A DNA stretch of 64,000 nt from NCBI RefSeq assembly GCF_009866805.1, contig NZ_SIZW01000039.1:558001-622000 (forward strand). The letters run 5' to 3'. The translations under genes were made by a program, and so were the position numbers. Of this stretch, positions 7,924-16,759 are shown piece after piece. Below the pieces are notes generated by a model that was not told where the DNA came from, did no database searches, and saw only the letters and a program-made list of their open reading frames with translations. Source of the stretch: Schauerella aestuarii (GTDB lineage Bacteria; Pseudomonadota; Gammaproteobacteria; Burkholderiales; Burkholderiaceae_B). Position 1 is the stretch's first letter, and each line of letters opens with the position of its first letter.

Positions 7924-9543
7924 TTAATCGGCTTTGGACATGTTCCAGAACAACGGCACCGGTGCCTTGACCAGACCCGTCAATTTCTTGCTCATGGCCG
8001 CGGGCGCTTTGTAGGAGCCGAGCGGAATGTAGATGACCTGCTCCATCGCCTGTTGATGCACGGCCGCCGCAGCCGCCTTGCGATCTTCAGGCGTTTTGGC
8101 GGTCGTGAAGGCCGTGCGCAGTTCTTCCAGCTTCGGATCCGTCGGCCAGCCAAACCAGCCTTCCTTGCCACGCCCGTTCACCATCGGATTGACCATCGGC
8201 GTCCACACCTCCGGAATCACCCAGTTGGTGAAGAACATATTCCAGCCGCCGTTCGCCGGTGCGTTGGTACTCGCACGTCGGCTGACGAGCGTTTGCCAGT
8301 CCATGGGCTGCAGATCGACCGTGAACCCCGCCTTGCGCAACAGCTGCGCTGCAATCACCGGCTGGGAGCTCACCGTGCTCACGTCCGTAGGATGCATGAT
8401 CACGATGGGCTTGCCGTCGTAGCCAGCTTCTTTCAGCAACGCACGCGCCTTCTCCGGCTCTGCGCCCTTGGTGAGCGATGGGGGCGCACCGGCTGCGGTT
8501 TCAAAAGGCACACCGCACCCATACATCGAGGCGCAAGGCGTGTAGTAATCCTTGTTGCCGATGTAGGCTTGCAGGATGCTTTCCTGGTCGAGCGCCAGCA
8601 GGGCGGCCTGACGAATCTTCAGATTGTCGAACGGGGGGTACAGAAAGTTCATGCGCCCCATCGTCTGGCTGCCGAGCTCGTTGAACACCGTGATTTGCAA
8701 GTCGTCATTGTTTTGCAGAATCGGCAGCAGATCGAGCGGGGGCGATTCGATATAGTCGATTTCGTTCGAGTTCAGCGCGCTCACGGCGGTTTGCGCATCG
8801 GGCATCGTCACCCATTCCACGCGATCCACCTTGACGACCTTGCCGCCTGCCAGGAAATCTGCGGGTTCCTTGCGCGGCACGTAATCGGTGAACTTTTCAT
8901 ACACCGTCTTCACGCCCGGCACGTATTCCTTCTGCACGAATTTGAACGGGCCCGAGCCGATGTTTTCCTTGATCGCTTCCGACGACGACGTGGCGGCCAC
9001 GCGCGCCGGCATCATGAACGCCGGCACGGCCGACGGCTTGGCGATCATGTCCAACGTATCGGAGAACGGCGCCTTCAGCTTCAACTCGAATGTGCGCGCG
9101 TCGACCGCCGTCAGGCTTGCGGTGCGGTCCATCAGCATCTGGCCGCCCGCATCGCGCGAACCCCAACGCTTGAGCGACGCGATGCAATCCTCGGACGTCA
9201 CGGCGGCGCCGTCATGCCACTTCAGGCCGTCGCGCAGCGTGAACGTGTAGGTGAGGCCGTCATCCGAGATCTTGTACTCGGCCATCTGCGGCGTGGGCTG
9301 GTACTTCGAATCCATCGACAGCAGCGTGTCGTAAATCATGTACCCATGATTACGCACGATGTGCGCGGTGGTGATGATGGGATCGAGGATGCGGATGGGC
9401 GAGTGCATCACCGCCGTAATCGTCTTGGCTTGTGCATCGGCCACGGGGAGCGCCGAAAAGGCGGCGGCAGCGGAGGCCAGAAGGGCGAGCGACAGGGCGC
9501 TGCGCACGAAGCGGTGCAGGCGTAGGGGAGAGCGTGTGTGCAT
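7924..9543 (-). CDS. Oligopeptide-type ABC importer periplasmic binding protein (SBP_bac_5)
   Basis: A 539-residue protein with a signal peptide (positively charged start, hydrophobic LALLASAAAAFSAL, cleavage near ADAQA around residue 39), followed by a family 5 extracellular solute-binding domain: the opening DPIITTAHIVRNHGYMIYDT, the YTFTLRDGLKWHDGAAVT segment and the late RALLKEAGYDGKP region are characteristic. The size fits dipeptide, glutathione, nickel or drug-peptide binding proteins; ligand is not readable. It is the first gene of the transporter operon and would need more copies than the permeases, consistent with the hairpin after it. GAGG lies about ten bases before the ATG. Confidence 0.94.
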   Translation of the reverse strand: MHTRSPLRLHRFVRSALSLALLASAAAAFSALPVADAQAKTITAVMHSPIRILDPIITTAHIVRNHGYMIYDTLLSMDSKYQPTPQMAEYKISDDGLTYTFTLRDGLKWHDGAAVTSEDCIASLKRWGSRDAGGQMLMDRTASLTAVDARTFELKLKAPFSDTLDMIAKPSAVPAFMMPARVAATSSSEAIKENIGSGPFKFVQKEYVPGVKTVYEKFTDYVPRKEPADFLAGGKVVKVDRVEWVTMPDAQTAVSALNSNEIDYIESPPLDLLPILQNNDDLQITVFNELGSQTMGRMNFLYPPFDNLKIRQAALLALDQESILQAYIGNKDYYTPCASMYGCGVPFETAAGAPPSLTKGAEPEKARALLKEAGYDGKPIVIMHPTDVSTVSSQPVIAAQLLRKAGFTVDLQPMDWQTLVSRRASTNAPANGGWNMFFTNWVIPEVWTPMVNPMVNGRGKEGWFGWPTDPKLEELRTAFTTAKTPEDRKAAAAAVHQQAMEQVIYIPLGSYKAPAAMSKKLTGLVKAPVPLFWNMSKAD

Positions 9544-9940
9544 GCGCTGGGATCCTCTTGATGCGATGGTGGGTTTGACGACTGGTGGTGTCGAATTGCG
9601 TGTGAAAAATCGAAGCTGTCGATCAGCCTGAAGTCATTGAGAAGAGGCCGATTCTGCTTGGCGAAATTTGGCGGCGCAAGACCTTTCTGGATTGATTTCG
9701 ACGCGTGCACGGAAGCGTGCAACACGCCGTAGGGACGCGGTTTTTTGAACCAATTGAGTGCGTGAAAAATCACCGATGCGGTGCATGATCGCGAACCATA
9801 AATTCGGTTCTGAGTGGCATGCCCCTCATTGCGTTTGCATGGCCTTCGCCCTGCAATGCGTTGTGCGTCGATATGTAATTTCAAGTTGATGTGCAAGCCA
9901 GATGTATGTTGCATGCGGGTATGTCCCTAGCACGCATCGA
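9544..9940. other. Intergenic region between divergent transporter and amidase operons
   Basis: No credible gene is present. It must hold the promoter of the minus-strand binding-protein gene, though no consensus could be fixed. Two direct copies of the 10-mer GTGAAAAATC (plus-strand 9602-9611 and 9762-9771), each preceded by AATTG within a few bases, are the only repeated sequence noticed and may bind a regulator. Confidence 0.4.
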
Positions 9941-9970
9941 TTGACACGTGATCGGCGCAGTTCCGATAAT
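9941..9970 (+). promoter_or_regulatory. Sigma-70 promoter of the amide operon
   Basis: TTGACA at 9941-9946, an 18-base spacer, and GATAAT at 9965-9970. The -35 box is a perfect consensus match and the -10 matches five of six. Transcription should start near 9977, giving a leader of about 120 bases before the nitrilase start codon at 10100. Confidence 0.7.
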
Positions 9971-9985
9971 CGAGTCTCGGTGTGC

Positions 9986-10089
9986 GGACAACAGCGTCCC
10001 CGCCACGCAGCAACATTGCTGCGCCACCTATCCGGCTATATGAGCCCTCGAAACGTGCCTAGTGCGCGCTCGAGGGCTTTTTGTTTTCT
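9986..10089 (+). promoter_or_regulatory. Candidate ANTAR (AmiR) antitermination leader with intrinsic terminator
   Basis: Four hairpins can be drawn in the leader. H1: GGAC 9986-9989 / GTCC 9996-9999 with six-base loop AACAGC. H2: CGCAGC 10006-10011 / GCTGCG 10018-10023 with six-base loop AACATT. H3: GGCT 10034-10037 / AGCC 10043-10046. Terminator: AGCCCTCGA 10043-10051 / TCGAGGGCT 10070-10078 followed by a T-rich run to 10089. H3 and the terminator compete for 10043-10046, so forming H3 would block termination. ANTAR proteins such as AmiR bind leaders with paired six-base-loop hairpins beside a terminator, and an AmiR homologue is the last gene of this operon. The loops begin with A as expected, but the G usually reported at loop position 4 is not there in my pairing, so the exact binding element is uncertain. 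Confidence 0.6.
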
Positions 10090-10099
10090 TGGAGCATTC

Positions 10100-10990
10100 A
10101 TGTCTTCACCAACGCCCGCAGCGGAAGATTTTCCTGACGTCATCGTGGCGGCGATCCAGATGGATTGCCGCGTGGGCCACAAAGCCGATAACGTGGCGCG
10201 CTCCATTGCGCACATCGAAACCGCCGCCGCGCAGGGCGCGCGCATCGTTGTACTGCCTGAACTGGCCAATACGGGTTATGTGTTCGCCAGCCGCGCTGAG
10301 GCGTTCAGCCTCGCCGAGCCCGTGCCGGCCGGTCCCACCAGCCAGGCCTGGATCGCCGCAGCCGCACGGCTGGGCATCTACATCGTGGCCGGGATCACCG
10401 AGCAGGATGGCCAACGCCTCTACAACGCTGCGGTGGTCATCGGGCCGCAAGGGTATCTGGGCACGTTCCGCAAGCTGCATCTCTGGGGCGACGAGCATCT
10501 GTTCTTCGAGGCGGGCGATCGCGGCCTGCCGGTGTTCGATACCGAATACGGCAAGCTCGGCGTCATCATCTGCTACGACGGCTGGTTTCCCGAGGTATAT
10601 CGCCTCATGGCCATGCAGGGGGTAGACATCGTGTGCATGCCCACCAACTGGGTGCCCATGCCCGCGCAGGATGCCCGTCATCCCACGATGGCCAATACGC
10701 TGGCGATGGCGAGCGCCCACAGCAATGGGCTGAACATCGTGTGCGCCGATCGCGTGGGTGTGGAGCGCGGCCAGCCGTTTCTCGGCCAGAGCCTGATCGT
10801 CAGCTCGCAAGGCTGGCCGCTCGCGGGCCCCGCCAGCGACGACACCGAGGAGATTCTCTATGCCCCCATCAACCTCAAACACTCCCGCAGTGCGCGGCAT
10901 CTCAATGCCTTCAACGTCGTCATGCGCGACCGCCGCGACGATGTCTACGACCCCATGCTCGGCACCGGCTGGCCGTTGCCCCGCAACTGA
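10100..10990 (+). CDS. Nitrilase-superfamily carbon-nitrogen hydrolase
   Basis: A 296-residue cytoplasmic enzyme with the full nitrilase-fold catalytic set: E54 (VLPELANTGYVF), K125 (FRKLHLWGDEH) and nucleophile C158 (GVIICYDGWFPEVYR). It would hydrolyse an amide or nitrile; the branch resembles aliphatic amidase, omega-amidase and N-carbamoyl hydrolases, and the substrate cannot be fixed. The start ATG at 10100 has GGAG five bases upstream; the open frame runs further left through the terminator leader, which is not coding. It is the first gene of an operon with an amide/branched-chain ABC importer and AmiC/AmiR regulators, occupying the position of amiE in the Pseudomonas amidase operon, so an inducible amide catabolic role is a good inference. 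Confidence 0.9.
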   Translation: MSSPTPAAEDFPDVIVAAIQMDCRVGHKADNVARSIAHIETAAAQGARIVVLPELANTGYVFASRAEAFSLAEPVPAGPTSQAWIAAAARLGIYIVAGITEQDGQRLYNAAVVIGPQGYLGTFRKLHLWGDEHLFFEAGDRGLPVFDTEYGKLGVIICYDGWFPEVYRLMAMQGVDIVCMPTNWVPMPAQDARHPTMANTLAMASAHSNGLNIVCADRVGVERGQPFLGQSLIVSSQGWPLAGPASDDTEEILYAPINLKHSRSARHLNAFNVVMRDRRDDVYDPMLGTGWPLPRN

Positions 10991-11029
10991 GCGATCACGC
11001 TCGAGCTCAACTCCCTCACAGGAAGCATC

Positions 11030-12193
11030 ATGAACCCTCTCTTTTCTTCGTTTCGTTTGAGTGCGTTGGCTGCCGCCAGTCTGTTGGCGGTGTCTGTACA
11101 GGCGGCAGAGCCGATCAAGATCGGCGTGCCCGTCGGGCTGTCGGGTGCCAATAGCGTGGTGGCGCCCGCCGTGGTGCAGTCTTCGCAACTGGCTGTGGAC
11201 GAGATCAATGCCGCAGGCGGCATCCTGGGCCGCCAGGTGCAACTGGAAATCGCCGACGATGGCTCGGGCGCTGTGGGTGCACAGAAGGCCTTCGACACAC
11301 TGGTCTTTCAGAAGAAAGTGGATGCCGTCATCGGCATGGAAACGAGCGCGGCCCGCAGTGCGGCCCTGCCCATCGTGGCGCGCGGCAAGACGCCGTATAT
11401 CTACACGTCGTTTTACGAAGGCCGCTCGTGCAGCAAGTGGATGTATGTGAACGGCTGGGTGCCGGAGCAGCAGGTGGCGCCTGTCGTGGACTACTTCACC
11501 AAAGAGAAGAAGGCCAAGACGTTCTTCCTGATCGGCAGCGATTATTCGTTTGGCCGCGGCATGCTGTCGTTTACCAAGAAGTACATCGAGCAGACCGGCG
11601 GCAAGGTGGTGGGCGAGGAGTATTTGCCCATGGACGGCAGCGACTGGACGGCGATCGTCTCGAAGATTCGGTCGGCCAATCCCGATGCGCTCATCAGTTC
11701 CACGGCGGGCGGTGCGCCCAACGTCTCGCTGGCCAAGCAACTGCAAGGCGCAGGGTTGAAGCAACCCTACGGCAACCTGGCGATCGACGAAGGCACGGCG
11801 AAGACCATGGGCGTGGTGGCCACCGGCATGTATCTGTCGGCGTCGTATCTGACGAGTATCGACACGCCTGAAAACAAGCGCTTCATCGAAGCGATGACCA
11901 AGAAATTCGGCAACGACTTGAAGACGCCGAATGAGTTGTCGGAACCGCAGTACGAGGCGTTCTTCCTGTACAAGGCGGCGGTCGAGAAGGCCGGCACCAC
12001 GGAGAGCGAGAAGGTCATTGCCGCGTTGGCGGAAGTGTCGTTCAAGGGCCCGCGCGGTGTGGTGCAGATGAACAAGAGCCGGCATGCGGCGCTGGCCATG
12101 CAGCTGGGTGAAGTGCAGGCCGACGGCTCGATCAAGATCCTGCAAACGTTCCCGAGCGTGGATCCGGGCCCCCAGTGCCCGAACATTAAGTAA
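11030..12193 (+). CDS. Amide/branched-chain amino acid ABC importer binding protein
   Basis: A 387-residue periplasmic binding protein. The N-terminus has a Sec signal peptide (ALAAASLLAVSVQA, cleavage near residue 26), then IKIGVPVGLSGANSVVAPAV and AVDEINAAGGILGRQVQLEI, typical of the Peripla_BP_6 fold used by LivJ, UrtA and amide-binding proteins. Mature length is normal. It starts 39 bases after the nitrilase and is followed by LivH/M/G/F homologues, so it delivers the ligand, presumably the amide hydrolysed by the nitrilase, to that importer. It shares fold with the AmiC-like protein encoded later, which lacks a signal peptide. Confidence 0.93.
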   Translation: MNPLFSSFRLSALAAASLLAVSVQAAEPIKIGVPVGLSGANSVVAPAVVQSSQLAVDEINAAGGILGRQVQLEIADDGSGAVGAQKAFDTLVFQKKVDAVIGMETSAARSAALPIVARGKTPYIYTSFYEGRSCSKWMYVNGWVPEQQVAPVVDYFTKEKKAKTFFLIGSDYSFGRGMLSFTKKYIEQTGGKVVGEEYLPMDGSDWTAIVSKIRSANPDALISSTAGGAPNVSLAKQLQGAGLKQPYGNLAIDEGTAKTMGVVATGMYLSASYLTSIDTPENKRFIEAMTKKFGNDLKTPNELSEPQYEAFFLYKAAVEKAGTTESEKVIAALAEVSFKGPRGVVQMNKSRHAALAMQLGEVQADGSIKILQTFPSVDPGPQCPNIK

Positions 12194-12219
12194 GCGCTGC
12201 GGGCGATTGGAGAACGACT

Positions 12220-13053
12220 ATGGCTTTACTACTGGATGTGCTCACCACCGCGGCGATGTTGTTCATCGTCACGGCCGGGTTGATGATGATCTTCGGCGTG
12301 ATGAAGATCGTCAACTTCGCCCACGGTGCGCTGCTCACGATGGGCGGCTACGTGAGCTACGTGGTCACGCATCTCAAGCTCGATCCCTGGCTGAGCTGGC
12401 CGCTCGCTTTCGTGTGCGGCATGGTGGCGGGGCTCATCATCGAGTATCTGGTAGTGAGGCCGTTGTACAAGCGGCCGCTGGACGCGATCCTGGCCACCTG
12501 GGGCCTGGGCATCATCATCGGGCAACTGATCGTGATCGCGTTCGGCCGTGAAGTGCAGTTCACCGATACGCCGCTGGACGGCATGTGGACCCTCGCCGGC
12601 ACCGGCTATTCGGCGTATCGGCTGCTGCTGATCCCGGTGGCCGTGGTGTTGTGCGGGGTGCTGACCGCGTTGCTCAACGGCACGCGGTTCGGCGTCAACA
12701 CCCGCGCCGTCATCATGAACGAAACGCTGGCGAGCGGGCTCGGCATCAATGCCGGGCGCATTCGCTTCATCACCTTCAGCCTGGGCGCGGGCCTGGGTAC
12801 GTTGGCCGGCACCTTGGTGTCGCCGCTGTCCAGCGTGGACCCCAACATGGGCGTGGGCTGGCTCGTCAGCGCGTTCATGCTTGTGATGGTGTCGGGGCAT
12901 TCCATGGTCAGTTTGATGGCGACCTGCCTGGTGTTCGGCGCCGCGCAGGTACTGGTCAGCATCTACTTCAGCCCCGTGCTGGGCGGACTGACCATCGCGG
13001 TGCTGGCCGCGCTCACCCTTCGCATTCGTCCCAAAGGATTTGCGCATGACTGA
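12220..13053 (+). CDS. Branched-chain/amide ABC importer permease (LivH family)
   Basis: A 277-residue integral membrane protein. The stretch TAGLMMIFGVMKIVNFAHGA near the N-terminus, the segment NETLASGLGINAGRIRFITF in the middle and the closing ALTLRIRPKGF are characteristic of the LivH/UrtB permease family. About eight membrane segments can be drawn. TTGGAG precedes the ATG by about nine bases. The stop codon lies within the start of the next gene, so the two permease genes are translationally coupled. Confidence 0.94.
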   Translation: MALLLDVLTTAAMLFIVTAGLMMIFGVMKIVNFAHGALLTMGGYVSYVVTHLKLDPWLSWPLAFVCGMVAGLIIEYLVVRPLYKRPLDAILATWGLGIIIGQLIVIAFGREVQFTDTPLDGMWTLAGTGYSAYRLLLIPVAVVLCGVLTALLNGTRFGVNTRAVIMNETLASGLGINAGRIRFITFSLGAGLGTLAGTLVSPLSSVDPNMGVGWLVSAFMLVMVSGHSMVSLMATCLVFGAAQVLVSIYFSPVLGGLTIAVLAALTLRIRPKGFAHD

Positions 13054-14887
13054 CGCTACCGTTGCCACGCGTGCAGCACCTCGTAAACCCGTCTCGGTTG
13101 CCGGCCTGGCCGCCCTGGGCGGGCTGGGGGTTGCGCTGGTCGTCGTGGGCCCGTACGTGTTCGACACTTACCTGTTGAACATTCTCATCAAGGCCTTCTT
13201 TTTTGCCATCGCCGCCATCACGGTAGACGTGCTGTGGGGCTATACCGGCTACCTTACGTTCGGCCAGTCGGCCTTCTTCGGCGTGGGCGCGTACGCGGCC
13301 GGGCTGATCTTTACGCATTACGGATTTTCGCCTGCCACGGTGGCCGCAGCCGTTGGCGCGGCGATCGCGTGCACCGGTCTGCTGGCCGCACTCGTGGGCT
13401 GGCTCTCGTTCTACCGCGGGGCATCGCCGTTCTTCGCCACCGTGATCTCGCTGGTGGTGCCCATCGTTCTTTCGCAATTACTGCTGTCGGGTGGCGAGTG
13501 GACGGGCTCGAGCTCCGGACTCACCGGCTATGAAACTTTCGACTGGTCGCTCGAGGCCTGGTTCTGGGTGTCGGGCAGCGCGTTGCTCGCCGTAGGCACC
13601 CTCGCCTGGCTGGCCATGCGCAGCGACGGCGGTCGCGTGTTGACCGCCATCCGCGATAACGAGTCGCGCTGCGAGTACCTTGGTATCCGCGTGTCGCGCG
13701 TCAAGATCATGCTATTGATCGCCATGGGCATCGTCGCCGGTCTGGCAGGCTTTGGCTACGGCGCCTTCAGCGGCGTGGTCGCGCCCGAGCTCTCCGGCTT
13801 CGTGCTCGGTACCGAACTCATCATCTGGGTTGCCCTGGGCGGTCGTGGCACCCTGTGGGGGCCATTGATCGGCGCGGTGCTCATCAACGTGGCCAGCGCT
13901 TACTTGAGCGGCAGCATGCCGTTTGCCTGGCAACTCATTTTGGGCAGCGCTTTCGTCGCGGTGATCGTGTTGTTGCCGCAGGGGCTGATACCGTTGCTGC
14001 TGCGCCCCTTCGGGTTCGGCAGGCGAACCGCCACCGCGCCGGCGCTGACCGAGCGGGCATTGCCCCCAGTCGATACGGCCAACACGTCGCCCGCCTTGGT
14101 GATGCAGGACGTCACCCGCCGCTTCGGATCGCTGCATGTGCTGCAGGGCATCTCGTTCTCGGCACGTGCCGGTGAGCTGGTCGGCCTGATCGGGCCCAAC
14201 GGCGCGGGCAAGACCACACTGATGCGCTGCATGAGCGATGGCGCCGACCGCACCAGCGGCACGGTGGCCCTGTGCGGCAACGACATCGGCCGCCTGTCGC
14301 CGCAGGCGTGCGTACGCTTCGGACTGGGCCGCAAGTTCCAGAATGCCAATGTGTTCGAAAGCCTCACGGTGGGCGAGAGCTTGCGTATCGCTGGCACGTT
14401 GCTTGAGCGGCCATCGCTTTGGCGCCGCTCGCAGGTATTGGCGTTGCCCGCTTACGCCCTCGACGTGGTGCGCACCACGGGACTTGACCACAAGCTCGAT
14501 GCCGTGGCGCGCGATCTTTCGCATGGCGAGCAGCAAGCGCTTGAACTGGCCATGGTGCTCGCGCTGGCGCCCCGCATCGTGCTTCTGGACGAGCCGACTG
14601 CAGGCTTGAGCAAACATGAACGCACGCAAATCGGCGAGATTTTGAGCGCCCTGGCGCATCGCTACGGCCTGTGCTGCCTGCTGGTGGAACACGATCTCGA
14701 CTTCGTCGAACAGATCGCCACCCGCATTGTGGTGCTGCATCAAGGCAAACTGGTGATGGAAGGCAGCTTCCAGGACGTGGTCAATTCGGAGCTCGTGCGC
14801 AACATCTATGCGGGCACGGCGCAGCCGGTGCCGGAAGCGCCAAAAGAAGATCCACCTCGGTCCACTATCTCGAAGGAGCCGACATGA
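13046..14887 (+). CDS. Fused LivM permease - LivG ATPase of amide/branched-chain importer
   Basis: A 613-residue protein. Residues about 1-325 are a LivM-type permease (TVDVLWGYTGYLTFGQSAFF, the RSDGGRVLTAIRDNESRCEY loop). Residues about 350-600 are a LivG-type ATPase with Walker A GPNGAGKT near residue 384, signature LSHGEQQ and Walker B ending LLDEPTAGL. A linker rich in Thr, Ala and Pro joins them. The ATG at 13046 overlaps the LivH stop and has AAGGA upstream; an in-frame TTG at 13040 is a weaker alternative. Such LivM-LivG fusions occur in this transporter family. With LivF it forms the ATPase pair and with LivH the pore. Confidence 0.94.
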   Translation: MTDATVATRAAPRKPVSVAGLAALGGLGVALVVVGPYVFDTYLLNILIKAFFFAIAAITVDVLWGYTGYLTFGQSAFFGVGAYAAGLIFTHYGFSPATVAAAVGAAIACTGLLAALVGWLSFYRGASPFFATVISLVVPIVLSQLLLSGGEWTGSSSGLTGYETFDWSLEAWFWVSGSALLAVGTLAWLAMRSDGGRVLTAIRDNESRCEYLGIRVSRVKIMLLIAMGIVAGLAGFGYGAFSGVVAPELSGFVLGTELIIWVALGGRGTLWGPLIGAVLINVASAYLSGSMPFAWQLILGSAFVAVIVLLPQGLIPLLLRPFGFGRRTATAPALTERALPPVDTANTSPALVMQDVTRRFGSLHVLQGISFSARAGELVGLIGPNGAGKTTLMRCMSDGADRTSGTVALCGNDIGRLSPQACVRFGLGRKFQNANVFESLTVGESLRIAGTLLERPSLWRRSQVLALPAYALDVVRTTGLDHKLDAVARDLSHGEQQALELAMVLALAPRIVLLDEPTAGLSKHERTQIGEILSALAHRYGLCCLLVEHDLDFVEQIATRIVVLHQGKLVMEGSFQDVVNSELVRNIYAGTAQPVPEAPKEDPPRSTISKEPT

Positions 14888-15585
14888 GCAGCTTGCAACT
14901 CCAGGGTGTGAGCAGCGGCTATAAAGCCTCGGTGGTGCTGCGCGATCTGTCGCTCGATATCGCTGCGGGCGAAGCCGTGGCGCTGCTGGGCAAGAATGGC
15001 ATGGGCAAGAGCACGTTGCTCAAAACCATCATGGGCTACCTGCCCAAGCAAAGCGGGCAGGTGCGGCTCGACGGCACAGACATCACCCGTACCGCGCCGC
15101 ACCGCGTGGCACGCATGGGCGTGGCCTATGCCGCGCAAGAGCAGGCCATCTTCGCCGACCTCAGCATTCGCGACAACCTGCGCATCGGGCTTGCGCGCGA
15201 AAGTGATTTCGCGACTCGGTTCGACGCCATCGAGCCGATTTTTCCGGTGTTCAAGACGCGGCTCAAGCAATACGCTGGCACGCTCTCGGGCGGCGAGCAG
15301 AAAATGTTGCTGGTGGCGCGGGCGCTGATGATGCGGCCATCCGTTATTCTCTTGGACGAAATCACCGAAGGTCTGCAGCCCTCGGTCATTGACCGGTTGG
15401 CGCAGGCGCTGCTGTGGGAGCGTAAAACCCACGGCACCACCATGCTGGTGATCGAGCAGAACGTGGCGTTTGCCCTGCAGGTGGCCGATCGGTTCATGGT
15501 GCTCAAGCAGGGCGAGATCGTCGAGCAGGGCAATGCACGCGACACAACCGCCGCTGAAACCGTCTTCGCGTATCTACGCGTGTAG
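14884..15585 (+). CDS. Branched-chain/amide ABC importer ATPase (LivF family)
   Basis: A 233-residue ATPase with Walker A GKNGMGKS (residues 36-43), signature LSGGEQK, Walker B VILLDEITEGLQPS and the LivF-type C-terminal region. LivF/UrtE ATPases typically have exactly this size and the ITEGLQPS variant. Its ATG overlaps the stop of the LivM-LivG fusion by four bases (ATGA), so expression is coupled. It would partner with the LivG half of that fusion to drive uptake. Confidence 0.94.
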   Translation: MSSLQLQGVSSGYKASVVLRDLSLDIAAGEAVALLGKNGMGKSTLLKTIMGYLPKQSGQVRLDGTDITRTAPHRVARMGVAYAAQEQAIFADLSIRDNLRIGLARESDFATRFDAIEPIFPVFKTRLKQYAGTLSGGEQKMLLVARALMMRPSVILLDEITEGLQPSVIDRLAQALLWERKTHGTTMLVIEQNVAFALQVADRFMVLKQGEIVEQGNARDTTAAETVFAYLRV

Positions 15586-15614
15586 CGGCCTTTGCGGCAA
15601 AAAAAGGTAAACAC

Positions 15615-16757
15615 ATGGCGGTTATGAAGCCCGCATCGTCGGATTGGCCCATTGGGATTCTGTTCTCTCGCACCGGGGTGACGGGTGTGACGGGGAACGA
15701 GCATTTCCTGGGCACCGCCCTGGCCATCGAGGAAATCAACGCCCAGGGCGGCGTGCTCGATCGGCTGTTAGCGCCGGTGGTGTACGACCCTAAAAGCGAT
15801 CCGGAGGAATACCGCCGGCTCGCCACGCGCCTCATGACCGAAGACGATGTGAACGTGATCTTCGGCTGCAGTACCTCCTCCAGCCGCAAAGCGGTTTTGC
15901 CGGTGATCGAGCGCAACAACGGCCTGCTCTGGTACTGCTCGTTTTACGAAGGCTTCGAGTATTCGCCCAACGTGATCTACACCGGCGCCGTACTCAATCA
16001 GAACAGCATGCAGCTGGCGGCGTATCTGCTGCAAAACAAAGGCTCGCGTTTCTTCTTGGTGGGATCGGACTACATCTACCCGCGCGAATCCAATCGCGTG
16101 ATGCGCGACATGGTCGAGCAACATGGCGGCGAGATTCTGGACGAGGTGTACTTGCCGCTCTCGGCCGGACCCGATGAGGTGGCTGAGGTGATTCGCGACA
16201 TCCAGGCCGCGCAGCCCGAAGTCGTGTTCTCCACCGTGGTGGGTGACTCGGCGCGCACGCTTTACACCCAGTACGCCGAAAGTGGCATGGACCCCAAGCG
16301 CGTCCCCATCGCCAGCCTGTCGATGGCCGAAGAAGAGATACGCCTGATCGGGCCGGAATTGTGCGTAGGCCACATCACTGCCGCTACCTATTTCAACTCG
16401 CTCGACAACGACAGCAACCGCCGCTTCACTGCGCTCTGGCATAGCCGCTATGGCGATCGGCCCACCAGCACGTGGTCGGAAACGGCGTACAACCAGGTGC
16501 ACCTCTTCGCCCGCGCGCTCGAGCGCACCGGCAGCCTGGATACCGCCAAACTCGTGCGAACTGCGCACGCCGTGCGGTACGACTCACCCGAGGGCCAACT
16601 CGAGATCGACGCGGAAAACAATCACTGCCTGCTCACCCCCCGCATCGGCATGTGCAACGCGGCCGGCCAATTCGACGTGATCTGGCAAGGCTCCGCACCC
16701 GTCAAGCCCGATCCTTACCTAAGCAGCTTCGGCCTTGCCGAATTCTGGCTCGCATAG
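15615..16757 (+). CDS. amiC: AmiC-like cytoplasmic amide-sensing regulator
   Basis: A 380-residue Peripla_BP_6-fold protein without any signal peptide, beginning MAVMKPASSDWPIGILFSRTGVTGVTGNE-like, close to Pseudomonas AmiC. The pairing with a gene for an ANTAR protein immediately after (two bases between stop and start) is the amiC-amiR arrangement. In Pseudomonas AmiC holds AmiR inactive and releases it when a small amide binds; the same role is inferred here. The motif CSTSSSRKAVLPVIERNNGL is the family's ligand-cleft region. Lack of a secretion signal is seen directly and separates it from the importer-binding protein earlier in the operon. Confidence 0.9.
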   Translation: MAVMKPASSDWPIGILFSRTGVTGVTGNEHFLGTALAIEEINAQGGVLDRLLAPVVYDPKSDPEEYRRLATRLMTEDDVNVIFGCSTSSSRKAVLPVIERNNGLLWYCSFYEGFEYSPNVIYTGAVLNQNSMQLAAYLLQNKGSRFFLVGSDYIYPRESNRVMRDMVEQHGGEILDEVYLPLSAGPDEVAEVIRDIQAAQPEVVFSTVVGDSARTLYTQYAESGMDPKRVPIASLSMAEEEIRLIGPELCVGHITAATYFNSLDNDSNRRFTALWHSRYGDRPTSTWSETAYNQVHLFARALERTGSLDTAKLVRTAHAVRYDSPEGQLEIDAENNHCLLTPRIGMCNAAGQFDVIWQGSAPVKPDPYLSSFGLAEFWLA

Positions 16758-16759
16758 CG

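Noticed and set aside
10106-12145. A 679-residue minus-strand open frame over the nitrilase and binding-protein genes
   Set aside because: Rich in His, Arg and Ala with no recognisable domain; the plus strand codes for two well-conserved proteins.
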